In this document: positions 35,565-50,100 of the stretch, one piece after another
Numbering within the stretch: position 1 is the first letter of the stretch
Layout of the letters: the number at the start of each line of letters is the position of its first letter
Source: Todiramphus chloris collaris
Taxonomy: Eukaryota; Chordata; Aves; Coraciiformes; Alcedinidae
Assembly (NCBI GenBank): GCA_025345505.1
Contig: JANVCC010000056.1
Coordinates: 1,977,049 to 2,041,048, forward strand
Length of the DNA stretch: 64,000 bases
Reading direction: 5' to 3'
Translations under genes and position numbers: made by a program
Notes under the pieces: generated by a model
The model's database searches: none
What the model saw: the letters and a program-made list of their open reading frames with translations, nothing else
Told to the model about the DNA's origin: nothing

Positions 35565-38500
35565 TCCTGTATGGTTTATATATTTGTATGTTTGAAAGAG
35601 CATCAGAGAACCTGACACTTATGAAAATGACATTTAGCAATTGCTGCTAAATGCAAAGTGGCGAACATTATGTAGTTTAAGAAGTCTGGCTTTCCAACCA
35701 CAGGTAGTCATCTTTGATCCCTGGTATCTCATCCTGTGAAAAGCCAATGGCAAACAGCTGATGTTTGTTTTCATTACAATGCAAAACACCTAAACAAATC
35801 CAGGAGCAATGAAACAAAAGAGGTGAAGTGCTTCAGGGAGAAATGCGCAAGTCATAAAAAAGCATGTCCAATCTGTGCATAAATTTGCAAAGGATTACTA
35901 AAATCTTTTTGTCTTAGTCGTCTAAATAGAATTTATTCATGCTCTGCCATATTGAGGTATTAATCTAGTACACAGTAAGGAGTTCATTCTTACTTTCACA
36001 CATGGTAAGAAGCTTGTTATTAAGACTTTGTGTCAACGGACCAGACAGTGCAGTTCCTGTCCTCTCAATTCACATTAATTTAATGTGATGCATCTTAACC
36101 AATAAAAGCCAGAGTTCAAACTATTTAATAAGGAAAAAACCCCACAAAACACCAAAACCAACAAACAAAATAAAGCACTGAAATCCAGTAAAGCACATAT
36201 TGGAAAGTGACAGCTGTAACTGTTCATGAAGGATTGTGGTAGATCTATAATGGCTGGAAACATTTAGCTCAAGTTAGCAGCTCCTCTTTCTTGAAGAAGA
36301 GCAGCTGTAATTTAGCAATAGTTCTTGGATTTGAAACAAGAATTAGTTAAAGGAAGACTTGAGTTATAAAGGAGGCAAAGAATAATCTCTTGTTTCATTG
36401 GAAGTCCTCAATTTGCATAGGGATTTTTCATTGAACATTAAACCCAAGGTTTTTTTAAGATATCAGCTTAATTTATCTGCATATAAACAGAAGTATTTCT
36501 TTTTTTCTTCTTTTAAAGCACTAATGACAGTACACAAGAGTTGTCATTTTGTTTTGTTTGTACAGCACCTACAACAAAATGGATAGTGTCTCGTGACTGT
36601 GAGCCCTAAACATTATAAATGACAATGATAGTGTTACTAGCAAGAATTCACATCTTTTATATACTTTTTGAAAATACCAGTAACTGAAACATTGAATCAT
36701 ACAGCTCCAGCATGGACAGACTTACTCTCATGCCAGTTCACAATGCAGCCATTGATGGTTTCATTTGAGTAATGGCCATCATTTGGTTATGCAGACAGCA
36801 GGTTAACATCTGTCTGTACCTTTAGTATGCAGTCTGATTAAGTTCTGAATGATACTTTTCATCATGGTTCTGTTGTAGAAAGCTGTTAGCATGCTAACCT
36901 AAAATCCCTGTTTTTCCTTAGGTTAGTTGTGTCCCTTTTTGAGCTTTCTTAATCTCATTTAGAAGAGAGTTGTTGCACGTGTACTTGAGTGCCTACATGA
37001 CTGAGTACATATTCTATGAGAGCAGTCCAGCTTACTCTGCATGCTGCTTTATTTGTCTTGGCAAACCTATACATATGTCTGCTTGTGGGTGAGGTTTCCA
37101 TAGTCATGGTTCTGCCAGATATCGGTCATATTTCACTCTTTGATTTTTTTTTTTTAGCAAAATGTTCATCTACTGAAATGAGACTCGTGTTTAAGAGCTG
37201 AGGATAAAGTGGTGACAGTTTTTCTTTGACTATCCTATACTGAGAGCTCTCTTAATATCTTTCTTCTGTTTTTGAGGCACAGAATTTTGACCTTATGTGA
37301 AATAATGGAGTTAATTTGTAAATATGTCACTGTGGGATCAAAGTCTAGTCCTTGGTGGGTTCATATACTCTCATGCTAACATTCCTCTGCAAGACTTTAC
37401 GTCACTGGTTTTAAACTAGGCCATACACAATACTCTCTTCTTAATTGCCCAGTCATTCATAAGGAATCTAGCACGTTCCAACAAAAGCTAGATGTACCAT
37501 CAGTTACTGAAAACTGGTAAACTATGAAATCTAGAAGGAATGAGCTCAACTGTCCACCAGAATTATCCTTCTTCCAGAGCCCACTCTGTTTCTCCAATTT
37601 ATCAAGTGTCGGTGATGGTGCCACAGGTAATACCAGCTCTTTCAGTGAATGATTTAAAGTAACAGAGACACACACCTTGAGGACACGCCCCAGGGAGCTG
37701 CCTTCTGCATTCTTTACATCAAAATGTCTTACATACTCCAGCATAACTTTGGAGTGTGGAGACAGTTCAGGCTTGAGTCTTGTACAGGGAAATGTATTCT
37801 GTAGCCCAGTGTGTATTTGCTGTAATATTTTACTCTCAGTAGTTTGAGGCATATCATAGTAGTTTAAATAGGCTGTCAGCTCTGGGATACTTTTTATTCT
37901 ACATTGGTAGCAGTAAATAATATTTCATAATTTGTCATGACACTTTCAGTGGAGCCACCTCATTAAAAAAAAAACCAAAACAGTTCTTGTATTTTTCAAT
38001 TGTAAAATTTCATAGGTAATTAAAAATTAAATGCTCGGGTATTTTCAATATTCTATATGTTACTCACCTGAATGGTTTAAATGAAAGATAAAAAGTGGAA
38101 ACATTGAGTGCAAAATCAAAGCTACCATTTGAAAATATTTTTGGAGTAATGGTTTTACTCTATTAGTATGCACAAGTGCTGCATAACTTGCATCTAATAA
38201 TAGTGTGTTTTCTTAAACAGATGACTCTCCAGTTGCATTGACCTTGCCTTGTGTAGTAGGACCTTGCTGTCTGCTGTTTCAGACAATGCTCTGATGAGAG
38301 ACTTCTCCTCCCACAGTATTTTTCTCTCTGTGTCACAGTATACAGCAAGAATGCTGCAGCAGTGATCTCTGGTATTTGAGGTTTTTGTTACACTGCATCT
38401 TGTTTCTGACATTTTCATAATGCATTCCTTTACTCCAAGTACAAAGCTCAGTTGCTTGGATTAGGTTAATTTCTTTCGGTAGCAGTGCAAATGTCTTTCA

Positions 38501-41500
38501 GCGGTATTTGGGGAAGCCCAGTTTGGTTTCGCTTTGGAATTCAGCAAGATAAAATGGGGTCATGTAGTAGAGCAGCTACTGCTTTGTGCACTACCAACCA
38601 TTCGCGTTAAAGAGCAACCTGTAGACTTCCTCTTGAGGAACTTTCTTGATGCGAATGGCTCCTTTTTAATTCCTTTAGGGTTGTCGTTTTGGGTTACAGC
38701 TATGTACAAAATTGCAAGGGAAAAAGAAAACCCAGTGTTTAATATCCAGGCTGAATTGCCTTCTGAAGACAGTATTCTGTTTCTGGTCTTTTTTTAAGTA
38801 AATTTTATACTCTGCATTTTTCAAAGATGTGTTTTCAACCAGTTAGTTATTGTTCAGTTTGGACAAGTATGTTAAAATGCATTTATGATCAGATTGTTTC
38901 ATTGTTGAGCAGAGATTTCTAAGACCCGATTAGTATTTTTCTAACTTTTACTAGAAAAATCTACACTTTTGATGACTTGCAAATACATCAGATGTTCTCT
39001 GGGCATATGCATTGTTTCTACTGAATGCTGTGGGAAAATAAGCTACTTGCAGGTGTTTCTGTTGAAAGCTCACTCTGTGCACCTGTTGCAGTCCAACAGG
39101 CTTATGGGAAGCAGTAAAAGTAGCAGAATATCTATCCAAGGCTGCAATCCCCTATATTTCTGACTGCTGGAAGAGGCTGACATAAAGGCTGGATCCCTGT
39201 ATGGTTCTGTAATTCATGTTTGCTCTTTAGCTACGCTGTGGGCTGCTTTTCTCTAATACTTGAGTGGCGAAGGGGTCAAAGAATACCAGGTAGATAATGC
39301 TTTTTGAAGTCTTTTGTATTGTGATACTTAATGCTTTTTCTAGAAGAAAAATATTTCTTAATGTGCCTCCTTTATAGCCCTTGAAATTTTTCAGTGTAGC
39401 TGTTGTTTGCATTTTTCCACCAAAGAACAAAAGGGGGAATCTTGCATAGTTACCTTTGCTTTGTTGTGATTGCACCTTTTTTTTTTTTGTTTACTTTTGT
39501 TTTTCTTAATAGTGCATTTACAGAAGAGCCAACAAAAATGGAATCAATAAAATCAAGCAGTTGGACAGCTGCTTTTGTGTTGGAAATGTTTTAATAATCA
39601 CTCAAAATGTTGTTGTTATTATTGATTTGAATATGCACCTGCTCTTGTTCTGTGCTTTAATTCAGCAAAGTATAAACAAGAAATTCCACTTTGGTGGTGG
39701 TGTTTCCTCAGCAGACATAAAAATAAAATATGGAGAGACTTATTATAAAAATGTATAGTTTCACATGTGTCATTAACTAAAACCTCCATGGCAGTTTCAT
39801 TTAGAGGCATTTCCAGTATCAATAGCCTGGGTAATTTAAATATGTAAGACAAGTTATGGGGTTTTTTTCTTTATTTTTGTAGGACAGATTTAGCAAGTAG
39901 CTATCACCATTTCATCATCTGTCACTGTATAATGATTACAAGTTATACCATTAAAATACCAAATTAAATATGCTATTCATTTGTATAGTCTTAATATGTC
40001 TACCAATTTATAATAGGTACACTTAGTGGTTCAGTTCTGTATATTTGGGGTGGTTTTTTTTTTTTTTTTGGTGCTTGTTTTCAAAATTATCTTTTCTTCT
40101 TGTAAGATATGGCTGTTGGAGGATTGCTGTTGAAGGGAGATGATTACTGCTGAGTGCTCCCTCCCCACCAGTATTTTACCCAGTTTTGAATTTTCCTCTT
40201 GCTTTAGATGTTTTCCAGTTTCCCTTCCTTCTTGGTAATGTTGCTGTGTATCCTGTTACCCAGAGTTAGGTTATAAGAGGGCGTGGTTGATACTTGGGGA
40301 AGGCGATACCTTTTCATTCTTCTATGGTTTTGGTACTTCTGGTTTGATGTCACTGCAGTATGGTATTAGCATATTGCCTGTTGCTACCTGATACTGCGGT
40401 ATGTGGAGTTACAGATGCTTTCCATCAAGGAAAATTCAATGGTTGCATGCTTTCAGTTCCTTGCAGTGCAAGTTTGTGTGCGTGGAAGCAAGGAGTATCT
40501 CTATTTTCAGGGTGTGTTCCTATCAGAGATATTTGTCTCAGTGAGAATACCTTTGTATTCCGGCAGACTGGACAGCTGTAGAAGCTACGTATCAGCTGAG
40601 CAGGGCAAATCAAATAAAAGGTTGACTGTATTTACACACATCAAAGTGTCCTTATCCAACAAGCATCTCACTGAATAACACTATTCCCTTTCTTCCCCTG
40701 AGATCTCTTGGTGAGCTGGTGTCTAGCAGAATAGCTCAGTTACGTGTTCCCCTTAGTGTTGTATGAAATCTGCAGTGTTTCTGAAAAAGGAGAATTACTG
40801 AAATTTGCTGTGAAGGGAAAAGTGAATAGTGTTTTCTTTCCTGGGCATTAAAACTTTTCTGTCTGTACTCTTGCCTTGTATCTAAAAGCAGTTCTTTGCC
40901 TTCTATGTCTTTGAAAATACAGGCTCTTCTGAGTATACCATGTTATAGAAGCCTATGTACCCTTCCTACATTTTGGGTACATATTTTATGTAATATGTCT
41001 CTGTTATAGATAAAATTATGGAAGAGTTAACATAAAGATGCTACCATGCAACTAATTGAGCGGAGATTTAAAAATGCTGGCTACATGTGTAATGTTACCT
41101 CATATTTGAAAGACTGAGAGGCTTCCTAACTTTAGAAAAGTCATTATGTTCACTTTATATAATTCTTCTCTTTTAAGGAACTGTAAACCTTGGATCTGTA
41201 GTATATCTGTCAGGGTATTTCTGGATAGATTCTTCTTGCCTCTACTGAAAATTATGTTAGTGTAGCCCAAATCCGTGTAACATTGGATGCTCTTATTTTT
41301 ATTGCATTACTTATTCCACATTGGCAGGAATATGATGTGTGTAAAAATACAGTTTTTGCTGTCCAGTTGCCTTTTGGTCCACTGTTAAAAGAGATTTCAG
41401 ACTGTTTCAAGTTTCCACTACATGGTTGAATTAACTTGCAGTACAAAACATAAATGTTTATTGATTTTAAGATTTTATTTGGTATTTTTCAGATGTTTGA

Positions 41501-44500
41501 AGCTGAAGGAGAAGATTTTGGTTTTGTTTTTGTTTTTTCACCAGCTTTCTTGGTACTTAACCAGAAAACATTTGTGGATGAAGATCTAGAGTTTAAACTT
41601 GTTTAGGAATACAGCTGAATCCCAGAATGTACTATTCCATTGTTTTCACTCTCATCTAGCTTTCCTGAAATGGAAGTTAAGTACATACATAGTACCCTGG
41701 TATCAGAATATTGTAGTCATTAAAAATCTAGCTGTAGTGACCAGTTTCACTATAGAGAAAGAGTATGATATATCATAAATACTACTTGTTCTTGTTTGTG
41801 TTAAGCACATATTAACTACAAATCTACTTGCACAGATTTTTTTTATATATAGTTATGGAAATATTTTGGATTTGCTATAAAGAAATTTAGGGCCATGAGT
41901 AAGAGGGGTTTATGAGTTTTTAAAATTATTAAGTGCATTTTTTTGCAGTGGTCAGATGAAATTTTTCTTGTTCCAACAAATTCTGGCCAACAGCAAATGT
42001 TTTATTTTCTGTGTTACTCAATTATGAACATTTTTTAAAAATAATGTTCTGCTTGTTCAGATTGTGCAGCAAATTCTGGAACTCTTTCTTAAAACTTATT
42101 TCGGTGTAATAGGAGATTTAGTATCTTGAGGAGATCAGGGAAAATAGGAAGTCTTCATTAAATTTTTGTAGATTCATTTGTTTAAAGGAATAGGAATTTC
42201 TTGGAAATCAGCAACATTTGGGTTGTAAATGGTCCTTCCTACTTTTCCAAGATAAGGAAATACTAAAATTTTAGATAACTTTGATAGAATCAGGAAAAAA
42301 AAAAAAAAGAGTTGTTTGTGATATTAATAAACAAGTGGATAATATCTACAATTGAAATTTATTTTCACAGGTTTTTCTAACTCAAATCAAATCCATTCTG
42401 GAGGCATGCCAACAAAGCGTTTCTATTATGAAAACTGTGTTGTCAGCACCAACTGTTCAGTGCATCAAGTTCCAAATCATCATTATTGTTCCCTTTCTAT
42501 GATTAGTTTGGCCTAAAAGTAATAAATGTGGAACCTTCTTTTTTTGTCTTAAAATTTTTAAGCCTTTATTGTTCCCATTTTCCTGTTGTTTTTATAACTA
42601 AATGGTCTTTTGTTTTGATTTTTTTCTTTTTTTTTTTTTAAACTGAGATTATGAGTACTTATATAATGGTGCAACCAGGGGCTTCTAGAAAAACTACATT
42701 TTCAGTACATGACTGTAAGAATTACTACTGCACAGTCTGTTTAGAAATTAATTCTCCATACTATTTGAACTGTGATTCTAGATTTTCAAGCCAGGTTCAG
42801 TAGTGGTTTATGGAAATAAACAGTTCCCTAGACAGTAGGTTATAAAACAGGTCAGTGTTAAAATATGCAGTAACATCTTTCAAATGTCTCTATAGGATTA
42901 GAGTTCTATGCCTGCCTAAATTCTCCTTCAAGATTCAGATCATAACATCTGTTTGGAGTTTTATTGCCTGATAGTCATAGGAATGGTAGACATGTGTAGA
43001 CACTAAAGGGTTTTCAGGAGGTCTTCATGTCCAGAAGAGGCAAGTTTGCGTGATCGCTTAAACTTTGCAAGTGTTGTTCTACTTTGACAAAAGCTTACCT
43101 CTGTGTTTGTGTCATCCTCTCATTATGTTCCATATAGTCTTTATTCTCTTATGAAAGTTGATAATGGAAGTGGTTATTCTTAACAGTCAGTTGTCTTCTT
43201 GGCTAGCTACATAAAGCTGTTACTGAGGTTAGAATTTCTGAGGAGAAAAGATAATGTACCACAGTTACAACACCACAGCACAGTATTATCCTGTGTAACA
43301 GCAGCTATGCACTTCTGAACTTCATCTCAACTGTGTGCTTTATAGAAAGCTGCATGGAGTTGATTTCTTGAGAGAGCTGTAAAAATATTTGAGGAAGGTG
43401 TGTGCAGATTTAAAGCAAGGCAAAGTTGGTGTAATGGCATTGGAGCTATGGTGGCCAATAAAGTATCTAATCTGTACATGAGTCACTCTGCCCTAAACTC
43501 ACGTGCCTTCCTCTGATTTGACATTGTGCTCTAAATATTTTTCTTTTGCTATACAATGCCATTCTCAGTCTTTTATCATCTTGTCTCTGTTCTCTTGAGT
43601 CTGAGATGCTATTGAGAAAAGCAGAAAGCCACAAACAAAAAAAACCCAATACAATCCAACACCCTCCACTTGCTGTTCTTGCTTAAACTTGCACTTCCAA
43701 AACTCCCCAAGTATTTCAGGTGCATTTGACTTGATGAAATCAATTGTTAATGTCAGAAAACCGTGACAGGCTCTATCTCCTGGTTTTCCTGCCTTACCCG
43801 TCTGGCTTACAGTAAAGCTCTAATCTGTTAGCAACTGTATGCATCCCAATAAAGGTTTTAAAGTTGAATTGAGACAGAGACTGTCTCAGCTCTTGGCCAG
43901 CAAATGCAAAGAAAGTTGGCCATGTTCCCTCTACTTGCCAGAAAAGCATGAAAGCTGGGGCCCTCCCTCTGACAAAGAAAAAGGGAAGCTCTGATCTTTC
44001 TGAATACAGATTTTTGCAAGTATTGAGTCCCTGACCTATTTTTATGGTGATTTTTTTTTTTTGTGGTGAGTGGATCATGAAACCGAAACTAGTGTTTTGT
44101 ATTTTTATTGTTATTGTAGGCAATAATTTTGCAAACCTAAATTATATGCAACTATTACACAGTTGTATAAATAATACACACCTGACTGTTGACTTTTTCT
44201 CTATGGTTATGGCATATTTTCTGTAGTAGGTATAGTCTTTATTTTTCAGAGGTCACAGGTAAAATGAGAAGTGATGAAATGCATACATTGTATTTTCAAA
44301 AATGTGTTTTAGTACTATTAGCATTATTACTTCCATAGCTACTTCTGCTTTTTTAACAGCATTAGAATGTGTAAATAAAAGCAGCCAGCATTAATGAACA
44401 GTTAGTAAAGCCAGAAAGCTGTACGGAATCCATGAAGATCATAGTGTGAGGAGTGCACTGTCTGTTTCTAATTTAACCTCAGATTACTCAGAAACTGTTC

Positions 44501-47151
44501 TAAGTTTGTCAAACACTTTGAGAGGTCTACAGTAGATTTTGATTTTGAAGGTAGCGCTTGCCTTTTCTAAACTAAATTTCATTCTACTGATCTTATTTTT
44601 CTTAAGGTTAAGTAAAAAGGGAAAGCAGTATTCAGTGAATAATTTTGATAGCTTTGAAAGTCAATAAAAAGATGTCTTGAATATTCAGGGTGTCTGAGTG
44701 TGACATACTTCCTGCTAAATTAACAGGAGCTGGTCTAAGCAGGCATTTAATAGTTTGCAAGGTAAGTTCATAATAAAATAAGTGAACTGTTGATTAAAGA
44801 AAAAAAAAAGCCTTACAGCTTAAGGGATGCCAGTTGATTTGGAAAGGACAGAAATGAAAAAGATCTGCAGGAGCAGGAAGTAACTGTTTTGAGGTGTGGC
44901 AGTAGCATACCTAGGAAGACAGGTGAACAGTATTTAATTTGAAATTTCAAAGGACAGGTTAGTCCACTTTTCATTTATGTATGCTGTTTTTTTATGTTGT
45001 TTCTTCATAGGCCATCCACTGTTATCCATGAACTTTATTCTAGATGTATAGATACTTTTGTTGGTTTTTCGTTTTTTTACTTCACCTCGGTTCTCACAAG
45101 TGATCTGCTTGCTTCTTGTTAGCTTCCTAACAGCCAGGAAGTGACATATGGGAAAACATTACCATCCACATTAGAAGCTGTTATTATTTAAACAAAGAAT
45201 TCCATATAGCATGCAAGATACTAGTTGGGAAAACGGAGAGCTTCAGACTGCCTGTTGTACTTTGTGAGTACTGGTGCAGGTGATGATACCCTCACTGAGT
45301 TCCCATTTAAAACCACTTTTTCTACGTATCATCAGTGAACTTGACCAGTTGCAGCAAGCCACTGATACATATCACCTTACAAAACATCTTGAAACAGGGT
45401 TTTGTTTTTATGCTGTTTTGGAACATTACATAGGTTTTTGTTGTAGGCAGAGCTCTGTTGCTAACATCAGCTGTTGATTTGTTCAAAACTGGGTAGATTG
45501 CACAGTCCATTAATTTTCATTGCTGCTTTGCCTCCCCTCTGGGATCTTTTCTCATACCAGTTATTACTTCAAAATGCACTCTGCTGCCTGCTAAGATCAT
45601 CGCTGAACAATCAGTCCTGCAGGTGAGCCTGCAGTCACCATTGTCATCTTGCTCAAGAGAAGCCTGATTAGAAGGCCTTGGCTGCTCCTTATCTTTAGGT
45701 TTGCTGCCCCAGTAGCAGCCTGACAGTGTTTGATTCAGTGTTTCAGAGTAATCTCCTTATCCCTCTCTTGGCCTTGGTGGCCACATGCAAAAGTCATTGT
45801 GCTGTTTGGGTGTTACTTGACTGTTAAATTTCCTCAGCTTCTGTTTATCATTTACTGTGAGAACATGGTTGTGGCTGATGGGGAAGCTAATGACCTCTCT
45901 TGTCAGGGAGCTGCAGGAGGGGGCAGTGGGAGAATGAGCCATGACTGGGGCTCTGTATTCATCCCAAGACCACCAGCAGCAGATGATTCAAGTCTAACAT
46001 CAATCTGGTGAATCTGATTGGAAGGTTGGGGAAAAAAAGGGCCTGGGCCCAGAACTGCCACTGGTGTAGCTCAGCACAGGACTTGGGGGACAGTCCTGAG
46101 CTGAGATGGCTCCAGGACCTGTTGGTAGGGGTCACTGGTGGGTGCGGTTATGGCATTTAAGGGCTTGTGCTCAGGGACCTGACCCTCCCACTGATAGACG
46201 TGTGCACTGATCCCGTCCTGGGTTAACATCGCATTTTGTTGTGCTAGTTGCAACATCGGTTTGTCATTATTGTGCCCAAGTATGTTACAGAAAATAGAGT
46301 AGTTTCATCTTCTTTAACTGTTACAGCAGAAATAACCTTGAGCATTTCAACATGTGTTCACCGGTCTGTTATCTTTTACAGTCTTTGTGTGGCTGGGTTC
46401 TTCTGCTTAACTGTGGCACTAATTTGTTTCCTCTGTGGTGCCTTCTCTTCTCCTCTGCTCAATCTTAAGTGTATACATCAGGCGTATGTACATATCTCCT
46501 CCCTTCTAGGACCTCTTAGAAGTATAAGATATAAGTAATGGGATAGCAGCAGGGATGCACAATCAAGTGGATGCTAACTAATCTTTCTGCTTGACTGAGA
46601 AAGTGTAGCCTATATATGTAATGCTCATTTTTACATAATACGTTAGCACTGAGGCATATGAATATTGGAATGTATGTGTAGCTAGTGCTGCTAGATTCCC
46701 TAGTAGTATTTTCAGAGTTTAGTGAAGCAGTGTTGTTTGAATATTAGCAGAGCCTCTGGCACGTATTCCTGTTTGTCAAAATAAAAAAGGGTGTTCCAGA
46801 GAAGGAAGTGTCCTTTTCCAAATGATGACTGCATTTTTTAGCCTGCTTTCTTATGGAAACAACTTTGCAAAGTCACTGTGTGTCTGTATGTCTTTTCTTC
46901 CAACTTTCATCTTGGCCTGTAGCATTCAGATTTATTACAAAAGTACAGATCTCAAAAGATACTAAAGACTGAATAAATTTCATGCAGGTGTTACTTAGGT
47001 ACAGAAGAGAGGTTCTGTAAATCATTCTGTCTGTGAAAGTCACTCAGAGTTCAGCCTTTAGTGGAGGATCTGTATAGGAGAAAGTCCTTAGTAATCCCCC
47101 AGTTGTAAAAAATGCTTCAGTTGGAATTGCCATCTCCTTAGACAGAATTCA

Positions 47152-47167
47152 TTACTTCTAGAAGTAA
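47152..47167. repeat. Perfect 16-bp palindrome
   Basis: TTACTTCTAGAAGTAA reads the same on both strands, centred on CTAG. No function is evident. Confidence 0.8.
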
Positions 47168-50100
47168 CTAAGGTATATAATACTTGGTTATTGTGTGTTC
47201 TGTTGTTTTTCAGTGTACCTTTTGCTACTGAATGCTCTACATGGACGTTACATATCCTCTGAAATACTTGTCCATTAATTTTACCAACAACTTCACCGTG
47301 TTAGAATTGCATTCCAGCTATTCAGCTGAAAGCATAAGAACTTTTAAGAAATGTAACAAACGCTGAACAAGTGATTGTTTACATTAGATAAGTATAGAAT
47401 TAGCTTTTGCCACACATTCTTATCCCAATTAACAATATTATGAAGACTGAAGTAGACTAAAAATCTGGGATAAAGTCCCATCTTATCAAGGGAGCAGATT
47501 TTCATGTTTAGGATTCCAAATTCTTTCTATTCTTGAAGAAAGGAGGTCAACTGTGCTACCCAAGACTGAATTATTTTATGATGGCTGCACTTAAGTTGAA
47601 CACTTCTGAAGATTTTATCCCAAAGGAAAGGGTGAAGTCCAAATGTGTCATAAGCCAGAGGTTCTAAACAGGAATCTCAGACATAGTCAGAAATGCTTAA
47701 TGGACTATTTTCAAAGAGACTCTGAAAGAAAACCAAGAAAAGCAACTAAATCTGCTTTTGTTCAGCAAGGATATGACTAATTTCAATCATTTATAAAGAT
47801 TTTCAAAGAAAGGATCACCTAAACTTGTCATAATCATATATGGAGACGTGCTGTGTCAATCTTCAGACGTATTTCTCCTTCAAATAAGTTGATAAAGAAC
47901 TGCAACTGGAGCCTAAGGAACATAGAAGTTGTTGTGAACGTACAGTTTTCTCTGTGTCTGGTTCCATTTATCTTAGAACATGACAGTATATAATAAAAGA
48001 AACCTCTTAATTTTGACCCCGGGTGTATTTCCATTCTATTTATTTATTGAATAAGGTTTAATCACTAGTGTTTATAGTGTGAATTACAGTGATGCCTACA
48101 AGAGTTTTAAAATATTAAACCACTTAATTTAAAATGATCTCTTAAAATTGATTACATTGGTAATGACCTCTTATGGTAATGTAGTAAATAGCTTGCAACA
48201 TTGCAAAAAAATAATTTGCAGTTGTGTGGTGACTTGCTGCTTGAACATTTAATTCTGGTAAGAGCCAACATTGTAGAGATTACTTCATGTCTTGAATGAG
48301 TCAGATGTCTCTCAGAGAATGATGTGGTTAGTAAAGCCCTTGTAGGCAAAAAAATGAACATGGTATAAATTTGCTGAGCAAATATTGTTTGCTGTATTTC
48401 AGTAGTGCTGTTTTCACTGTCTAGTGCTTAATATCTAGAAATGTTAGAACTGCAGTAGTGTAGAAATTGTTTAATGTGTTATCAGGGATGCTTGATCAAT
48501 AGGCGTCTGAAAGTTGACATTTTTTCTCAAGCAGATAATTAATTACCCTTGAAGAAAAAAAGCCATGTTTTTTTTCTGTTGCATTCTCCATTAGGTGTGA
48601 TAATAGTGTGCAGATGAAATAGCAGATGTTCAAAATAAAAAGTAAAAATAATAAGATAATAAATACCATGATTCCTGAATGAATGGTATGAATAGGTCAG
48701 GAATGGTATACAAAGAAAATGTATTTTGAGAAATTGCAAGAGCGGTGCAATAATTTTAAAATGTTAGTCTTCAGCTTTAGAAATATTTTTCTTTGCCTTT
48801 CTGGAACTAAAGTGTAAATACACAGATTGACAAATGACTGAACTCTTGCTCACCTACAGATTTGTTTTTCATTTTTATTTGAAACATACTGGGGTTTCAG
48901 CCTTACTCTTGTTGCAGTTATGACAGCTGAGCAATAATATCTAAGTTATTACTCAAGTAGTGTTTTTAGTAGGACTACTGTGGCTTAGCATAATGTGAGT
49001 AAAAGTGTTAGTTTGGGTTTACAGAAGATAAACTGTAGTGATGTGTGTGCCCCTAACATACCAGCAGACACTTCAGTAGTCAGAAAAAAAATTATTATGT
49101 GTTTGTTCTGTTCTCACCAGTGTGGCTAGAATTACAGTGAATGCAGGACAGAGAGAGGGAAATAAGAGAACGCTTGGGTGCTTACACAAGAGAAATGCTG
49201 CGAGGAAGAACGAACAAGGAACCTGAGATGTTCAGGTTGTTTATTGTGTGACCTGGGTCGGAGTAATTTTAAAACTTTGGCAAATTGACAGTTTTTTTAT
49301 GACAAGATGCAATTGCAGTTTGTTGAAATATATGTCAGTGTGCCACTTTGAGTACCTTAAAGGCATGGTTTCACTTTGGGCAGAAATGCTGGGTATGCTT
49401 AGACAGAAAGGCAGAACTGGGGCTAGATAAGAAAGAGGGTTGCCAGGACTGGGGATTTCTGTTGGAGAGGCAGTGATTTCTACCTTGCAATGCTAAATGG
49501 TATTACTTTATGAAAAGGGAAGTTAAGAGATGATAGCGTTGGGACGTTTGGGAAGTGGTTCTTTACCTCGGGACTGAGCTGTCACAAGCTGCTGAGCTAA
49601 GGCTGGTAGATCCTCTGAATTAGTACTTGTCATTTCAGTGTCCATGTAAATAAACATACTGCTATAGAAACTGATGTGCTAGTTTTTATTACTGCTGAAG
49701 CTCGGATCCCCCTGCAAGGAGAGAAACCTTGCTGAAGGCATAGGTGGTGGTCTAGGCAGGGTGTGGAGTGTGTCTAACATGCTGTGATGTTTGCACCATG
49801 GCTGAAAGGGTCAGCCTGCTCTAGGGCCTTAACTTCTAAAGGCTTGAAGCAACTGACTTAGACAAACAGTATCCTTTGTCAAGGTAGCATCTCTGAAAGC
49901 ATCTTTCACCTGTACAGTAGGAAGATGAATGGAAATCAGAGCATGAAACACCCAATTCTGTCACTGGTGTGCCATTGTGAATCTGTGGTAGGATTTTTTT
50001 AAGTGAAGGCTTGAAATTAATTTCCTACTTACTTTCCCTTTGCCTTCAGGAACTTACCTGGCTTTCAAATGATGTAATTTTTTCCTGCTCACATACTGAG

